From the NCBI GenBank assembly GCA_002633025.1, contig NMRB01000169.1, positions 110,611 to 174,610 of the forward strand: DNA of 64,000 nt, written 5' to 3'. Under the pieces are notes generated by a model that saw only the letters and a list, made by a program, of their open reading frames with translations, was not told the DNA's origin and did no database searches. This document shows, piece by piece, positions 1-12,110 of this stretch. This DNA comes from Notospermus geniculatus (taxonomy: Eukaryota; Nemertea; Pilidiophora; Heteronemertea; Lineidae). The translations under genes and the position numbers were made by a program. Position 1 is the stretch's first letter; every line of letters begins with the position of its first letter.

Positions 1-133
1 CGTCACCAGTCACATGTCAAGTGTTTCCCTCCACCTTGGGTATGCAACTGCCATTTGCCGACTTCTGGAAATCTTACTGTGAATTTTGAATGAGTTTTGA
101 GTTGGGTCGAAATATGGTGTAATATACTTTACC

Positions 134-335
134 TTCGTCTGTCTAAGGTCCCTTCCACATATTCATGCCAGTAGAGGTCTAGCCTCCTGGAATAATTATA
201 CAAAGGATAAGTCTATTCTATTCAACAAAAATGACCAATGGCCATGGTGCCAGCCAGTCATATTGAAAGGACTTTACCTTGGCCAGTACATACAAAAAGA
301 ATTGGTGTTTAATGAAGGGACCTTAGACAGACGAA
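134..335. repeat. Short foldback: 22-bp inverted repeats 158 bp apart
   Basis: Positions 134-155 and 314-335 are exact reverse complements, sharing the core TCTAAGGTCCCTTC. The flanks continue to resemble each other weakly (TACTTT on the left, AAAGTA on the right), so this may be the eroded ends of a small foldback transposon of about 210 bp. I see no clear target duplication and nothing coding between the arms. Confidence 0.55.
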
Positions 336-866
336 AGTACTTACTCGCGAACATAACTTCATGCCTGTAGGACTCCTGTAGTTAGGGTATCATTCCGGAC
401 CGATCTTCTTCGAAGCTACACTGAAAACGTTTTATTAGCACAATAACATTTCATTAGAACAGTAATGATATCTTTGATGTTTACTGAATTTAATTATATT
501 CTCGGTTTCTTGGCTGCCCTTCATCTTAATACACTGATTCAATTACTTACACACTGCTCTTGTCGAAGAATTCTACTTGAAATTCACTTCAATCCAGTAG
601 CCTTCAGGAGTTTGTCTGAGCTGCAAACCTCCACTGGAGGAGTGGGATGGGAATAATGGAAATGGCCGCGTGTTATTGATATTGGATTAAATGATTAAAC
701 TTCAAAAGGTTCTTTTTCCGAGTCAAAGACGTTGACAGTTTTGCATAGTGGTGCGTGACTTTGTTGAAGGACGTGAATAGAATTTTAAAGCAGATTACAT
801 TGTCAAGTTTGTTGTCCTAATCCTTGGAGAATGGATGTGCGTGAATGACCTCAGTCAACCTAATCG

Positions 867-967
867 CACACACATGTACAGGAGGGTACGTGTGCCCTGT
901 ATGTACAGGAACACGTGTACTATGCATGTACAGTAACATGCACGTGTACCATGTTTGTACAGGAACA
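867..967. repeat. Imperfect minisatellite, about 29-bp unit, 3+ copies
   Basis: Three or more degenerate units follow each other, each with the pattern CGTGTAC..ATG..TGTACAG.AACATG. The units differ by single substitutions and are rich in the ACATGTAC motif scattered through the whole window. Simple tandem amplification explains it. Confidence 0.6.
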
Positions 968-2020
968 TGGAGTTGAGGTACTGATATACTTCAAGTGATA
1001 ACACGAGTAGGCTACCTTACACCGTATAACTCCTGTGTACGAGTCTCCTGTCGGCCCGAAGATTGGTCTGAGGACGAGCAGTGCGCAAGGGCTATGCTGT
1101 CAACCAACTTGTTCCCACATCTCTGGGTGCCGCCAGAGGCCGGTCATGATTGTATCAAAATGCACATGAATGAGTGACTGATACATATATACGAACTCCC
1201 AAGAGGGGACAACTGCATATCGCTTGAGGTGAAGTCGCATAAGTGGCTTAACTATCAAGAAACGTCTTTCTCCAAATTACCGTTGTCACACTTGCATGGT
1301 AGGAACAATTTGCAGAGATAGGTGACGATGGTTTGTCTCGGCACGATGGAAGATTGCAGGACTGTATGCCATTGTTTGGCCTTGATGTACTAACACTTGT
1401 TGTGTACGTGAGTCTGCAGCAAGTCGCAGTCATTTCTGTGATACACAGATAGGGTATTCCTATCAAAGCGTCTAATTGATTTGATCCTGAAGAGCGACTT
1501 CACGAATATAGGATATCAAATAAACCTGCTTTTCAACAACCCTCATATTCCATGTCTCTTGAAATGAATACATCTTGGTTCGGGTTCTCAATTGCGGTTT
1601 CAATCAGAGCAAGGGTCATGGAGAGAACTCTGCACTCTGATTTAATATCAGTTCAAGGAAAACAGTGCGGTTCATCTTGGAGTGGTATATCTGGATTCGG
1701 GATGTTTTGTGGCAACACCTTTCGCATTCAAATTTTGGGACGCCTACCAGCCGGATTGTTGCTAGGCCTACCCGTAGTACGAGCCACAATCCACTGGCTT
1801 TCTTGGATCCGCTGGCTCGTTTGCACAGGGGACCTTCGCCAGTGGTTCATTCCAATGCTCTACAACCTGAGCTAAAGGGGACATGTTCCCCACTCCGGAT
1901 CGGCAGCAAACCACTTCAAAAATGTCGCCTGCATCATTATGTAATGATGTAATGTACATTAATGTAATATGTCCCTAAGGAAGAAATTACTTTTGCTCCT
2001 GTACTCCTTCGGCGCGATAT
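968..2020. other. No recognisable feature
   Basis: This is unique-looking sequence. Two overlapping frames of about 100 codons (1552-1875 and 1665-1952, +) are open but show no recognisable domain, composition or splice context. I call nothing here. Confidence 0.5.
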
Positions 2021-2030
2021 GGTACTGGAG

Positions 2031-2531
2031 CTGAATAGGTCAATGTCGTCCTGGGTATGCCTTATGTTTACCCAGGATTATCCTGGGTAATCATTTTCTT
2101 TACCCAGATCCTGGGTAAACATAAGGATCCTTAACTTTACCCAGCTTGGGAGTTCCCGCTGAATCATGCTGTACGTGCGTCTCTTTCGGCAGAGAACATG
2201 CAGTAGGATCATTGCTAAAAAGGGCTGAAAAGTACCGCTATACCTGCTCCGGGGTGTGGAATAGGGAGAAAAGACCAATCCCTACAACTTTTCAAAAGGG
2301 ACCGATAGTAAATTCTCAAGGACTTAGGAGCTATAGGCCTAGTTCGAGGCCACCCTTCATTTCATGATTTACGCTGAATATCTACCTCACTACACCACTC
2401 GGGAACTCCAATCTGGGTAAAGTTGAGGATCCTTATGTTTACCCAGGGCCGTCCTGGGTAAAGAAAAGGATTACCCAGGATGATCCTGGGTAAACATAAG
2501 GTATACCCAGGACTACATTGACCTATTCGGC
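2031..2531. mobile_element. Foldback MITE, 501 bp, 10-bp TSD (Mutator-like)
   Basis: Terminal inverted repeats of about 125 bp (2031-2155 and about 2400-2531) begin GAATAGGTCAATGT and carry repeated CCTGGGTAAACATAAGG-type submotifs, so each arm is itself internally repetitive. The element is bracketed by the identical 10-mer GGTACTGGAG at 2021-2030 and 2532-2541, which is a target-site duplication. A 9-10 bp TSD with long TIRs is typical of Mutator-like non-autonomous elements; that assignment is inference. The roughly 245-bp centre has no transposase. Confidence 0.88.
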
Positions 2532-2583
2532 GGTACTGGAGTTAGAAATCCATTCTAACCAGATATTGATGATGTACTGTATA

Positions 2584-2850
2584 CACTCTTAGCCAAAAAG
2601 GTTCTTTAGGGGTTCTTTGTGCTACACCAGAGGAACCCCAAGGTTCCATATAGAACCTTCTGTGAAGAACCCGAAAGGGTTCCGTATAGAACCTTTCTGT
2701 TGCCAAAGAACCCATAAAGGTTCCAGTTAGAACCCTTTTCTGACGGAAAGGTTCTATCTGGAACCTCTAAAGGTTCTTAAACAACCCGAAGGTTCTTAAA
2801 TCAGAGGGTTCTTCTGGTGTAGCACCAAAGAACCTTTTCGGCTAAGAGTG
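2584..2850. mobile_element. AAAGGTTCTT-rich palindromic MITE, full copy 1 (TA TSD)
   Basis: The whole 267 bp folds on itself: it starts CACTCTTAGCC and ends GGCTAAGAGTG, flanked on both sides by TA (2582-2583, 2851-2852). The interior is a chain of GGTTC / GAACC words (AAAGGTTCT, AGAACCTT) that pair across the element. A second full copy in the opposite orientation lies at 62921-63180 and a truncated copy at 62264-62396. TA duplication and short TIR fit a Tc1/mariner-type MITE. Confidence 0.88.
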
Positions 2851-2852
2851 TA

Positions 2853-3404
2853 GGCTCAGACAGCAGACGACGATGTTGACTGTCTTGTAGTTTGTTAAAT
2901 CATTGATTGACGTCCCCAATCATTAGCTAACATCCCTGAAGCATCGCCGTAAAAGCCGATACATCGTTAAATGGTTCATAGTTTACCTTTTACTGGCTCA
3001 TTACACGTACGAACCTTATTCTCATTAAATCTGACGGCTTTCCTCGCTTTCAAATTATACATTCTGTTCTCCTTCAGGCTATGTACTTTATGTCAAATTA
3101 GGCCAATCATCGTCTCAAATTCGATGGTTCATTTTCGATCCTAGTGACTTAGTATGCTAAGGTTGGCTGCGAGAGACTATCGAGCAAAATGTTTTTTTCT
3201 GCTCGTAGTTTGCATCGTATGGTTTCGGCTACTTTGACTACGCATATTGGAACAGCAAGTTCACACAGTATGTATACCTGCTTATTCATGCACCCATTCT
3301 TTGACATGTATGACATCAATACCAGAAATCTTTCAAAGACGCGAGAACTCGTAAGCTTGCTCCTCACGCCGAGGCAAGGCCTCTAGGCTCTAAAGCTACA
3401 TGTA
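2853..3404. other. No recognisable feature
   Basis: Unique sequence between two foldback elements. Short open frames overlap on both strands around 3149-3386 and look random. I see no repeats or RNA genes. Confidence 0.5.
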
Positions 3405-3648
3405 GAAATCCACCATTGATTTTCAAGTGGATTTTGCGTTGCGACTTGCTTTGCAACTGCGTTGCGTTGCAACTGGGCACTCGATCGCCGTAGTGGACTC
3501 GCTAAACGTGATTTCTACCAATTGCGAAGACGTGGTCAATTTTAGTCGGCAATCGGTCGGCGACCCTATCAGTTCCTTGCGATCGTATTCAATCGCAGGT
3601 AGCAGGTTGCGAAGCAAGTTGCAACGCAGAAAATCAATGGTGGATTCC
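3405..3648. mobile_element. Small foldback element with GCAACTTGC-rich arms
   Basis: The left end reads GAAATCCACCATTGATTTTC and the right end is its near reverse complement, followed inward by matching TTGCGTTGC..CTTGC..GCAAC words; the arms are about 45 bp. The left arm carries an extra 11 bp duplicating GTGGATTTT. The GCAACTTGC word use resembles the element at 44875-45121. No clear target duplication is visible. Confidence 0.65.
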
Positions 3649-3667
3649 TTGCTTTACTCTTTCTCTA

Positions 3668-4690
3668 CACTGTAAATCTAAAGTGTTTAAAGTCTGAACA
3701 CGAACTAAACGGGAATATGCAACAGATTTTAAACATCTAAACGCGTTTAGTTTTCCATATTCCAACGAAATAGATTAATGTGTTTCCATGACGGCAAAAA
3801 ATTATTAAACCGACTGATTTGGACTGAAAAAGTGACAAAAAAGCGTTGGAAGATGAAGGAAAAAAAGTATAAAAAGGCACGCAGTAAAGAGTAAATAATA
3901 CCGGCAGGCAGATTCGATCCAGGGCCCATGCCCCAACATGCATAATCTGGACCAACGCTCTAACCACTACGCCACTGCGGCTACACGCCCTGGCCTGGAA
4001 TTTTTCTTTGGGTAATTCGGAAAGCATGTCTACAGTTTTATTTCCTCCTGAGCGTTATAAGCGTGAAGTTATACCTGGAATACGTTTATTCCACCTTTAT
4101 GCATACGGGCCATGGTGTAACAAACAGTATTGTATACTGTACGTCATACTGCCATCTGTTATCAATCACTTCACATGAGATATAATATGTGCGAATTTGA
4201 AGCTAATCGAAGTCACCGTCTCTGAGATACACACTTTGTGCAGGTTAGTTTCTTAGGTGCTCATCCCCTTTGACCAATTCCACCCGAGCCGTGAACCAGC
4301 CCTAAACACGATGTTCAGGATTCCTTCATGTTTCGTGTTTAGGGGAAACTGAACGAGATGTTTATAACTTAAACAAGACATTTAAATTTACTGTTTTCTA
4401 AATGCGGTGTTTAGGTCATGTTTACATGTAGGTCACCTGTTCATTTCTAATGGAAACCTAATCGCGTTTAGACGTTTAAAAAGTGTTGCATATTCCCGTT
4501 TAGTTTTGTGTTCAGGCTTTAGATTTACAGTAAAGCAAATGATATATTTCGGCATTTTAGGCAACAAGACGTATGTTTCTAGGCGGATAGAACGCCTGTC
4601 CTGATGATATGTAATGTGTTAAGTTGCGTTTTGTTGCTAAACATGTAAACGCAAAACTAAACGCTAAACGCGTCACCTGGATTTACAGTG
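3668..4690. mobile_element. GTTTAG-rich CACTGTAAAT foldback element, TA-flanked
   Basis: The ends are CACTGTAAATC (3668) and GATTTACAGTG (to 4690), each followed outward by TA (3666-3667, 4691-4692). The left 80 bp match, inverted, not only the outer right end but a second internal right end at about 4455-4534 (CGTTTAGACGTTTAAA, CATATTCCCGTTTAG). So the right side looks duplicated or nested. The words GTTTAG/CTAAAC recur throughout. A tRNA-like segment (3900-3984) sits inside. No transposase is visible. TA flanks suggest a mariner-type element, but the doubled right end leaves the true boundaries uncertain. Confidence 0.65.
3900..3984 (-). mobile_element. tRNA-derived SINE-like head, minus strand
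   Basis: Read on the minus strand, the segment starts GCCGCAGTGGCGTAGTGG, giving a good pol III A box (TGGCGTAGTGG) and D-arm. About 45 nt later comes a degenerate B box (GGATCGAATCT). The acceptor and T stems do not close, so it is not a functional tRNA gene; a tRNA-derived SINE or decayed tRNA pseudogene fits. It lies within the GTTTAG element, so either it inserted there or was captured. Confidence 0.6.
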
Positions 4691-4692
4691 TA

Positions 4693-5170
4693 TCTGCCCA
4701 ATGTCATTGCATACCGACAGATAGGCCAAGCACCGTAGAACTTCCACGAGATGCAAATGATCATCGAGACGACTGCGGCAGTTGGTAAAAAAACAGTTCT
4801 GTTACGTAGTCGTGTGCCGTTTCGTCCCATGAGGAAACAACAAAAAGAAGTCAATTAACATTGTAATTAGCATGGAAATGGAACGATGGCTGCGGCGAAG
4901 ATACAATTTATAAAAGCGTGTGGTGTGGAGTCGGCATGCAATCAATTTGACTATTTTAGAGAGTAGTTTGCACATTTCTTTGAAACATGCCATGGGATGT
5001 TATCTCAACGAAGAGGATGCAGATCTCATGGTTTTTTGTGGTTGTGTTCTGAGAAGGCGCTTGCAAAAAGGGTAGTCTTTGATCCATTTGGGTGGGAGCC
5101 GGCTAATGTAATGAGGTTAGGAGCAATTAATGGTAATCGCCATTGTGCGTGGTGACCTTAGTCAGTTCAA
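4693..5170. other. No recognisable feature
   Basis: Unique sequence; I see no repeat, RNA gene or credible coding frame. Confidence 0.5.
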
Positions 5171-5264
5171 GAAGTATTCTACTTAAGTCTAAGTGTGACA
5201 CTTATCCTTTGTTCAACACAAAAGCTTAGTATCACACTTTGATTTAAGTATGAATGTGGACCCT
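5171..5264. mobile_element. CTTAAGTC hairpin MITE, decayed left end
   Basis: This is a member of a roughly 110-bp hairpin family found at least five more times in this window. It contains ACTTAAGTCTAAGTGTGACA, then the loop words CCTTTGTTCAACACAAAAG, then the complementary arm ending GGACCCTGG. The outer left arm (CCCGTATTCATAAAA in intact copies) is degenerate. Confidence 0.7.
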
Positions 5265-5434
5265 GGACTGCTGCGGCACGGGATACGATCTTTCTGACAA
5301 TGCTACATGTATATACATGTACAGTGTGTCGTAATTAAGTGTGTCGTAATTACATGTAAGCCGAATTTCTGCACACTAATCAACAGTTAGCCGCGATATC
5401 TATGTCATGTGAGCAGCAACTTTTTCAAATCCAT

Positions 5435-5543
5435 GGACCCATATTCATAAAATTACTTAAGTCTAGGTGTGACACTTATCCTTTGTTCAACACAAAAGGT
5501 AAGTATCACACTCTGACTTAAGCATGTTTATGAATATGGACCC
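5435..5543. mobile_element. CTTAAGTC hairpin MITE, intact
   Basis: The left end is GGACCCATATTCATAAAA and the right end TTTATGAATATGGACCC, with arms of about 40 bp around the loop CCTTTGTTCAACACAAAAGG. Because GGACCC stands in the same orientation at both ends, it may be part of a target duplication rather than of the TIR. The same family occurs at 12000-12110, 15722-16023 and 43650-43758. Confidence 0.8.
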
Positions 5544-5930
5544 AGGCCTTCTCATAGACAATCTGGTCATTGTTTTACTTCTCGAGACCCCGGCTGTCTC
5601 CTTGGCCGAGAAATTTATTTACGTCTGACCGTCTTCTCACCAGGCATACCTTTGATTATCGTATCCCAGGCTATGCTTTCTCTGGTGCATTCACACCTTG
5701 TCCACCAACCAACATTATCTTCCTTTCATGACGCGGAGTCTCCCTCCTGGACTCTTGTCGAGTTAATGATGTCTCCCGGCAACACCCAGCGCGTCAAGAG
5801 GCTGCCTACCATCGCTTTACGATGGCAAGAGTCTCTTAATAGGATTACTAATTAGTTTCAAGAACTTGCCTGCCTTTGGCTGGTTTTAAATTAAAAGGAC
5901 ATCCAAGGTATGCATCAAGATAGCCTAACC
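5544..5930. other. Unique flank left of the triplication
   Basis: I see nothing annotatable. The segment ends at the exact left boundary of triplication copy A. Confidence 0.5.
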
Positions 5931-8605
5931 GGTAGTACGGTACTTAAGCAACGGATTTTGTCGTACATGTGAATTGGGAAAATGCTTCTAATTCAAAGGA
6001 CCTTGCCTGGTTAGGGAAACTATAAACATAAACAAAAGAGAACGCAAGAATTCCTCATGTGTCGTCTCTCATAGTTCATTCTATGTGTTTTAATTACCGG
6101 TACATATAGAAAGCAATGTACAATCCATTGGGTGGGTGTGGGTCCCCTGGGAGGAAATTGCGTTTGACAGTCGTTTCCGTCAGGAAATTATCTCACATAA
6201 ATCATCTCATGCCACTCGTTAATTTCTTCGGTTCGAACATTGAAAATTTATAGGGCGTCTACCGAAGTATGGATCTCACACCAGGAATCTAAAAATTAAG
6301 AACAGCATGAGGTGTTCAACATTTTGTACTGCACTGAATGCTGAGAGATGCTGCACACAGCGTTGCAGCGACATTCGGGTTGCAGGCAACTCGGCTACGA
6401 CCCCAAATACGCAGTGCAAAATTCCTCCGTGGTGCCGTTGTCATTCCCGGACTTCGAGTGGCAGCCAACTCGACTACTACCCAATAACGCTCTGCCGTGG
6501 TCTGTGGGCGCCTTTTGTCATTCCCGGGTTCAAACCCACACATCAGGTGACATAATCGGATCAAACTTCTATTGTACCGGTATCGATCGTATTGATGACG
6601 AAGACGCACGAACTTCTTCAATCGTCTTCACGTGTGCGGAAGGCAAAATATTCGAGTATCTGTGAAGCTGGCTTACGCGACAGACTACATGTACATGTAT
6701 TTGTACATGTACTTTCTCTGTAGACCTCACAGGCATTAGAACATGGCTGGTGCTGTGGACAGCCTGGGATGGGAACGTCGGAGACCGTTGGGATGCCACG
6801 ATAGAGGTAAACTATCATAAAAATTCATAAATGCAGAGTGGTTCCTGTACTGGACAGGCACGACAGATTCCTTCAAACTCAGAAGGCTTTACATTACTGT
6901 ACATCAGATACATCAATCTGAATGATACCTGATTCGAGCGATGTCGATGACTAGACCGCCTATTAAATGTAATCAAGAAGATGTCTCGACGGAAGAGAGA
7001 GTTTCAGATGTACTCTCTGTAGACAGAGCCTTGTCCCAGACACGACCCAGCAGGCTATTTGATTGGCTGTCCTCAGACTACAGAACCTCTCTGGGGTCTA
7101 TACGCTATCACAGACAGAAGTGTTTGGAGAGATGATTGGAAGTAGTAGCACCGTCTGTTTGAGGAGGAATTGAGAGGCTGCACATAGCCCTCGGAGAAAA
7201 TCCCCGCTACTTACCCTTTGAGTACACAGCCTGAGTGAGCCACATAAAATACAATGTACTGGTACGTTATTGGTCAGATAATTAATCTGAAAGTCAAGAA
7301 CCGAGCAAGTTACATACCCATACACTCCAGTTTGTCGTTCTCGTGCTTTGCGAATATAAGTTCGTTTTTCATAACTAACCAAGTAATGTAGATTTCGTGA
7401 TAAATCTTCCTAAATAACGAGATATAAATGAACAATCAATAACATATCGTTTCGGGCATTTATTCATATCTGGGTTTTTATTACATACAAATCCTTCATG
7501 TGATATCTGACATTTGCAGATCTTTTCTTTAAAATGTTTTTTTCTTTCACAGCACTTTGCATGTATGTTTCAGTTATGGAAATTAACGAACTGAAGTCAA
7601 TGTTTTTTCATCTACAAAGATTAAACTTAACGGTTGAGCGATTACTGCAGATCTTTAAGTCGTTCTATCATGTGTGTTTTATCAATCATTTCAAAAGCAG
7701 TGAACCAGATGGAATCCCATTTGCCACGCAGTAATTATTTTGTAAACCGATTGATTTGTGACAACTCAGCCAGGTGAAATTAAAAACGTCAGTGATCTCT
7801 TTGATGCAAAGAGAATTATTTTTTGCATGATTGTGCAGATCCTTTTTTTTGTAAATTATCGCCCGCCCACCACATTTGCGATTCACACGACGATTCTCAG
7901 AATCCTAAGAGATTGTTACAGGGTTCTCTATTTTTCTCATTTACCCTCAAGGAATACTGCTTTTATTCACGTTGACGGTAACATTTGAGAAAAGTAATGG
8001 TAACAGCAGTCAATTGGAAATTTCAGTAGGGCTCTTGGTTCATGACCGATGACGATCGAGCAGTCATGGATAAACCACGTGAAGTCATGATACACAAGGA
8101 TTCATCTTGTGGATTAGAATCCCGGCCGTCTATCCACTCCAGTAGCTAAAACGTCCATGTCATCAACGATTCCTTAGAGTACCTTACCGAGGCAGAACGA
8201 GCATTACTGACCAAACCTCAAACGTCGATATTTTCGCAGAGAACAAGGCGAAATACAATATCAGCCACTGAGCTCTTGTGTTTTAACAGGATTGCCCAGA
8301 GGTGTAATGTCTCCGTGATAAAAAGAGGGCAATGCTGGCGAACTAATTGATCGAGGAAAGAGCATTTCAAAGGTAATACCACTTTCCAGTGGGATTTCAA
8401 ACGACTCCCACGACTGAAAAAAGAGTACATTTGAAAGGTTTGCTTCCATTATGAACTCCAAGTTAATATACGTACATGTACATGTACATTACGTATTTAG
8501 TATATCTCCGTGTTCCATTAGAGCTGGCCTTGGGGGCCTGCCGCGGGAATACAGACCCTAGCCCAGACATGAAATTTGACCTTGGCCATATGACGAATAG
8601 AAACA
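5931..8605. repeat. Tandem triplication, copy A (about 2.7 kb)
   Basis: The sequence from GGTAGTACGGTACTTAAGC to GACGAATAGAAACA recurs nearly unchanged at 8896 (copy B), and its later part again at 12422 (copy C). Differences are scattered substitutions and small indels. In the 195-bp frame at 6941-7135, copy A differs from B at one site. Copy A lacks the 400-bp insertion found in B and the 1.1-kb insertion found in C, so it carries the empty site for the first. No gene is recognised. A 64-codon frame (6941-7135) and the last part of a 106-codon frame (6348-6665) are kept open in all three copies. Confidence 0.9.
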
Positions 8606-8895
8606 GGGCAATTCTCCAGTAGAGAATGGATATTACAAAATCAAATTTTTATTTTCATCTTTGATATTACAACTCATTCAGATCTGCAAAAAATCTAGGA
8701 GATTCAGGCAGCACTGCTGAAAATTATAATGTGAAGTATTTTCACTTATAAGGCAAGATAAATTTATGAAAATTAAAATTCATGTTTCTTGCACAGAATG
8801 TTGTGACATAACCTAGTTTTGGTACCCTTCTTTAGCCCCCCACAGATCAGATTACATCCATGAAAACCATGGTGTTTTGGTTGATTTCACATCTT
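8606..8895. other. Unique spacer between copies A and B
   Basis: About 290 bp of AT-rich sequence with no counterpart after copy B or C. At its left edge, copies B and C continue with ACGAAAATTGATTGGCC while copy A stops, so this spacer marks a breakpoint. Confidence 0.6.
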
Positions 8896-9203
8896 GGTAG
8901 TACGGTACTTAAGCAACGGATTTTGTCGTACATGTGAATTGGGAAAATGCTTCTAATTCAAAGGGCCTTGCCTGGTTAGGGAAACTATAAACGTAAACAA
9001 AAGAGAACGCAAGAATTCCTCATGTGTCGTCTCTCATAGTTCATTCTATGTGTTTTAATTACCGGCACATATAGAAAGCAATGTAGTCCATTGGGTGGGT
9101 GTGGGTCCCCTGGGAGGGAATTGCGTTTGACAGTCGTTTCCGTCAGGAAATTATCTCACATAAATCATCTCATGCCACTCGTTAATTTCTTCGGTTCGAA
9201 CAT

Positions 9204-9603
9204 AGTCTCACGCGGTCAGACTCTTACATTACCATTACAGAGTCTGACACCACTCGTGTATATTTTATGCACGGTCAATACATTGAGAGAGCTAGCCGCA
9301 GCCGCATTTACGCACTTTTTTTACTAAGTAGATCACGGGACGGGCACTTACGGGTCATGGGTCCACTCCAGTCAATATTTAGATGTCATTCGACTGTGAT
9401 TTTGCCAGCAACATCACCCATTTTCTACCCAAACATCATGTGACTGCTACATTATTGTCATTCATTCATAGCGCGTCGATTCGGCCTGTCGCAACGTTCT
9501 GCGACCAGTAAAGCGAGATTTCACGAGATTTGGTCGAGTGGTGTCAGTCGCTCCGCGGGAAGCTACTCCAGCGCCGCGCGTGGCGACTGACTGAGTGAGT
9601 CTA
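9204..9603. mobile_element. 400-bp insertion in copy B, 10-bp TSD
   Basis: GTTCGAACAT occurs at 9194-9203 and again at 9604-9613, while copy A has a single GTTCGAACAT at 6231-6240 followed by the same downstream sequence. The insertion is therefore 400 bp with a 10-bp duplication. Its ends are imperfect inverted repeats of about 16 bp (AGTCTCAC..GGTCAG against CTGACTGAGTGAGTCT). The right half is CG-rich, unlike its surroundings. Mutator-like origin is inference. A deletion in A between the two direct repeats is the alternative. Confidence 0.82.
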
Positions 9604-11999
9604 GTTCGAACATTGAAAATTTATAGGGCGTCTACCGAAGTATGGTTCTCGCCAAGAATCTAAAAATTAAAAACAGCATGAGGTGTTCAACATTTTGTAC
9701 CGAACTGAATGCTGAGTGCTGCACACAGCGGCTCAGCGACATTCGGGTTGCAGGCAACTGGACTACGACCCAAATTACGCAGTGCAAAATTCCTCCGTGG
9801 TGCCGTTGTCATTCCACCGGCTTTCGAGTGGCAGCCAACTCGATTACCACCCAATAACGCTCTGCCATGGTCTGTGGGCGCCTTTTGTCATTACCGGGTT
9901 TTGCAAACCCACACATCAGGTGACATAATCGGATCAAGCTTCTATTGTATCGATCGTATTGATGACGAAGACGCACGAACTTCTTCAATCGTCTTCACGT
10001 GCGCCGAAGGCAAAATATTCGAGTATCTGTGAAGCTGGCTTACGCGACAGACTACATGTACATGTACGTGTACATGTATTTGTACATGCACTTTCTCTGT
10101 AGACCTCACAGGCATTAGAACATGGCTGGTGCTGTGGACAGCCTGGGATGGGAACGTCGGAGACCGTTGGGATGCCACGATAGAGGTAAACTATCATAAA
10201 AATTCATAAATGCAGAGTGGTTCCTGTACTGGACAGGCACGACAGATTCCTTCAAACTCAGAAGGCTTTACATTACTGTACATCAGATACATCAATCTGA
10301 ATGATACCTGATTCGAGCGATGTCGATGACTAGACCGCCTATTAAATGTAATCAAGAAGATGTCTCGACGGAAGAGAGAGTTTCAGATGTACTCTCTGTA
10401 GACAGAGCCTTGTCCCAGACACGGCCCAGCAGGCTATTTGATTGGCTGTCCTCAGACTACAGAACCTCTCTGGGGTCTATACGCTATCACAGACAGAAGT
10501 GTTTGGAGAGATGATTGGAAGTAGTAGCACCGTCTGTTTGAGGAGGAATTGAGAGGCTGCACATAGCCCTCGGAGAAAATCCCCGCTACTTACCCTTTGA
10601 GTACACAGCCTGAGTGAGCCACATAAAATACTGGTACGTTATTGGTCAGATAATTAATCTGAAAGTCAAGAACCGAGCAAGTTACATACCCATACACTCC
10701 AGTTTGTCGTTCTCGTGCTTTGCGAATATAAGTTCGTTTTTCATTACTAACCAAGTAATGTAGATTTCGTGATAAATCTTCCTAAATAACGAGATATAAA
10801 TGAACAATCAATAACATATCGTTTCGGGCATTTATTCATATCTGGGTTTTTATTACATACAAATCCTTCATGCGATATCTGACATTTGCAGATCTTTTCT
10901 TTAAAAGTGTTTTTTTTCTTTCACAGCACTTTGCATGTATGTTTCAGTTATGGAAATTAACGAACTGAAGTCAATGTTTTTTCATCTACAAAGATTAAAC
11001 TTAACGGTTGAGCGATTACTGCAGATCTTTAAGTCGTTCTATCATGTGTGTTTTATCAATCATTTCAAAAGCAGTGAACCAGATGGAATCCCATGCCACG
11101 CAGTAATTATTTTGTAAACCGATTGATTTGTGACAACTCAGCCAGGTGAAATTAAAAACGTCAGTGATCTCTTTGATGCAAAGAGGGTTATTTTGTGCGT
11201 GATAGTGCAGATCTTTTTTTTGTAGATTAACGCCCGCCTACCACATTTGCGATTCACACGACGATTCTCAGCATCCTAAGGGACTGTTACAAGGTTCTGT
11301 ATTTTTTTCATTTACCCTATTTGGATAACTGCTTTTATTCACGTTGACGTTAACATTTGAGAAAAGTGATGGTAACAGCAGTCATTGGAAATTTCAGTAG
11401 GGCTCTTGGTTCATGACCGATGACGATCGAGCAGTCATGGATAAACCACGTGAATTCATGATACACAAGGATTCATCTTGTGGATTAGAATCCCGGCCGT
11501 CTATCCACTCCAGTAGCTAAAACGTCCATGTCATCAACGATTCCTTAGAGTACCTTACCGAGGCAGAACGAGCATTAGTGACCAAACCTCAAACGTCGAT
11601 ATTTTCGCAGAGAACAAGGCGAAATACAATATCAGCCACTGAGCTCTTGTGTTTTAACAGGATTGCCCAGAGGTGTAATGTCTCCGTGATAAAAAGAGGG
11701 CAATGCTGGCGAACTAATTGATCGAGGAAAGAGCATTTCAAAGGTAATACCACTTTCCAGTGGGATTTCAAACGACTCCCACGACTGAAAAAAGAGTAGA
11801 TTTGAAAGGTTTGGTTCCATTATGAACTCCAAGTTAATATACGTACATGTACATTACGTATTTAGTATATCTCCGTGTTCCATTAGAGCTGGCCTTGGGG
11901 GCCTGCCGCGGGAATACAGACCCTAGCCCAGACATGAAATTTGACCTTGGCCATATGACGAATAGAAACAACGAAAATTGATTGGCCGGTTAGGTATCT

Positions 12000-12110
12000 G
12001 GCCCCGTATTCATAAAACAACTTAAGTCTAAGTGTGGCACTCATCCTTTGTTCAAGACAAAAGATATAAGTTCCATACTTTGACTTAAGTACGTTTATGA
12101 ATATGGACCC
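12000..12110. mobile_element. CTTAAGTC hairpin MITE ending copy B
   Basis: Ends GGCCCCGTATTCATAAAAC and GTTTATGAATATGGACCC enclose the family loop CATCCTTTGTTCAAGACAAAAG. It is orthologous to the third hairpin after copy C (15914-16023), sharing the variants CACTCATCC and TTCCATACTTTGAC. So the MITE was part of the duplicated unit. Confidence 0.8.

Noticed and set aside
3900-3984. Possible tRNA gene on the minus strand
   Set aside because: Degenerate B box and unpaired acceptor stem.
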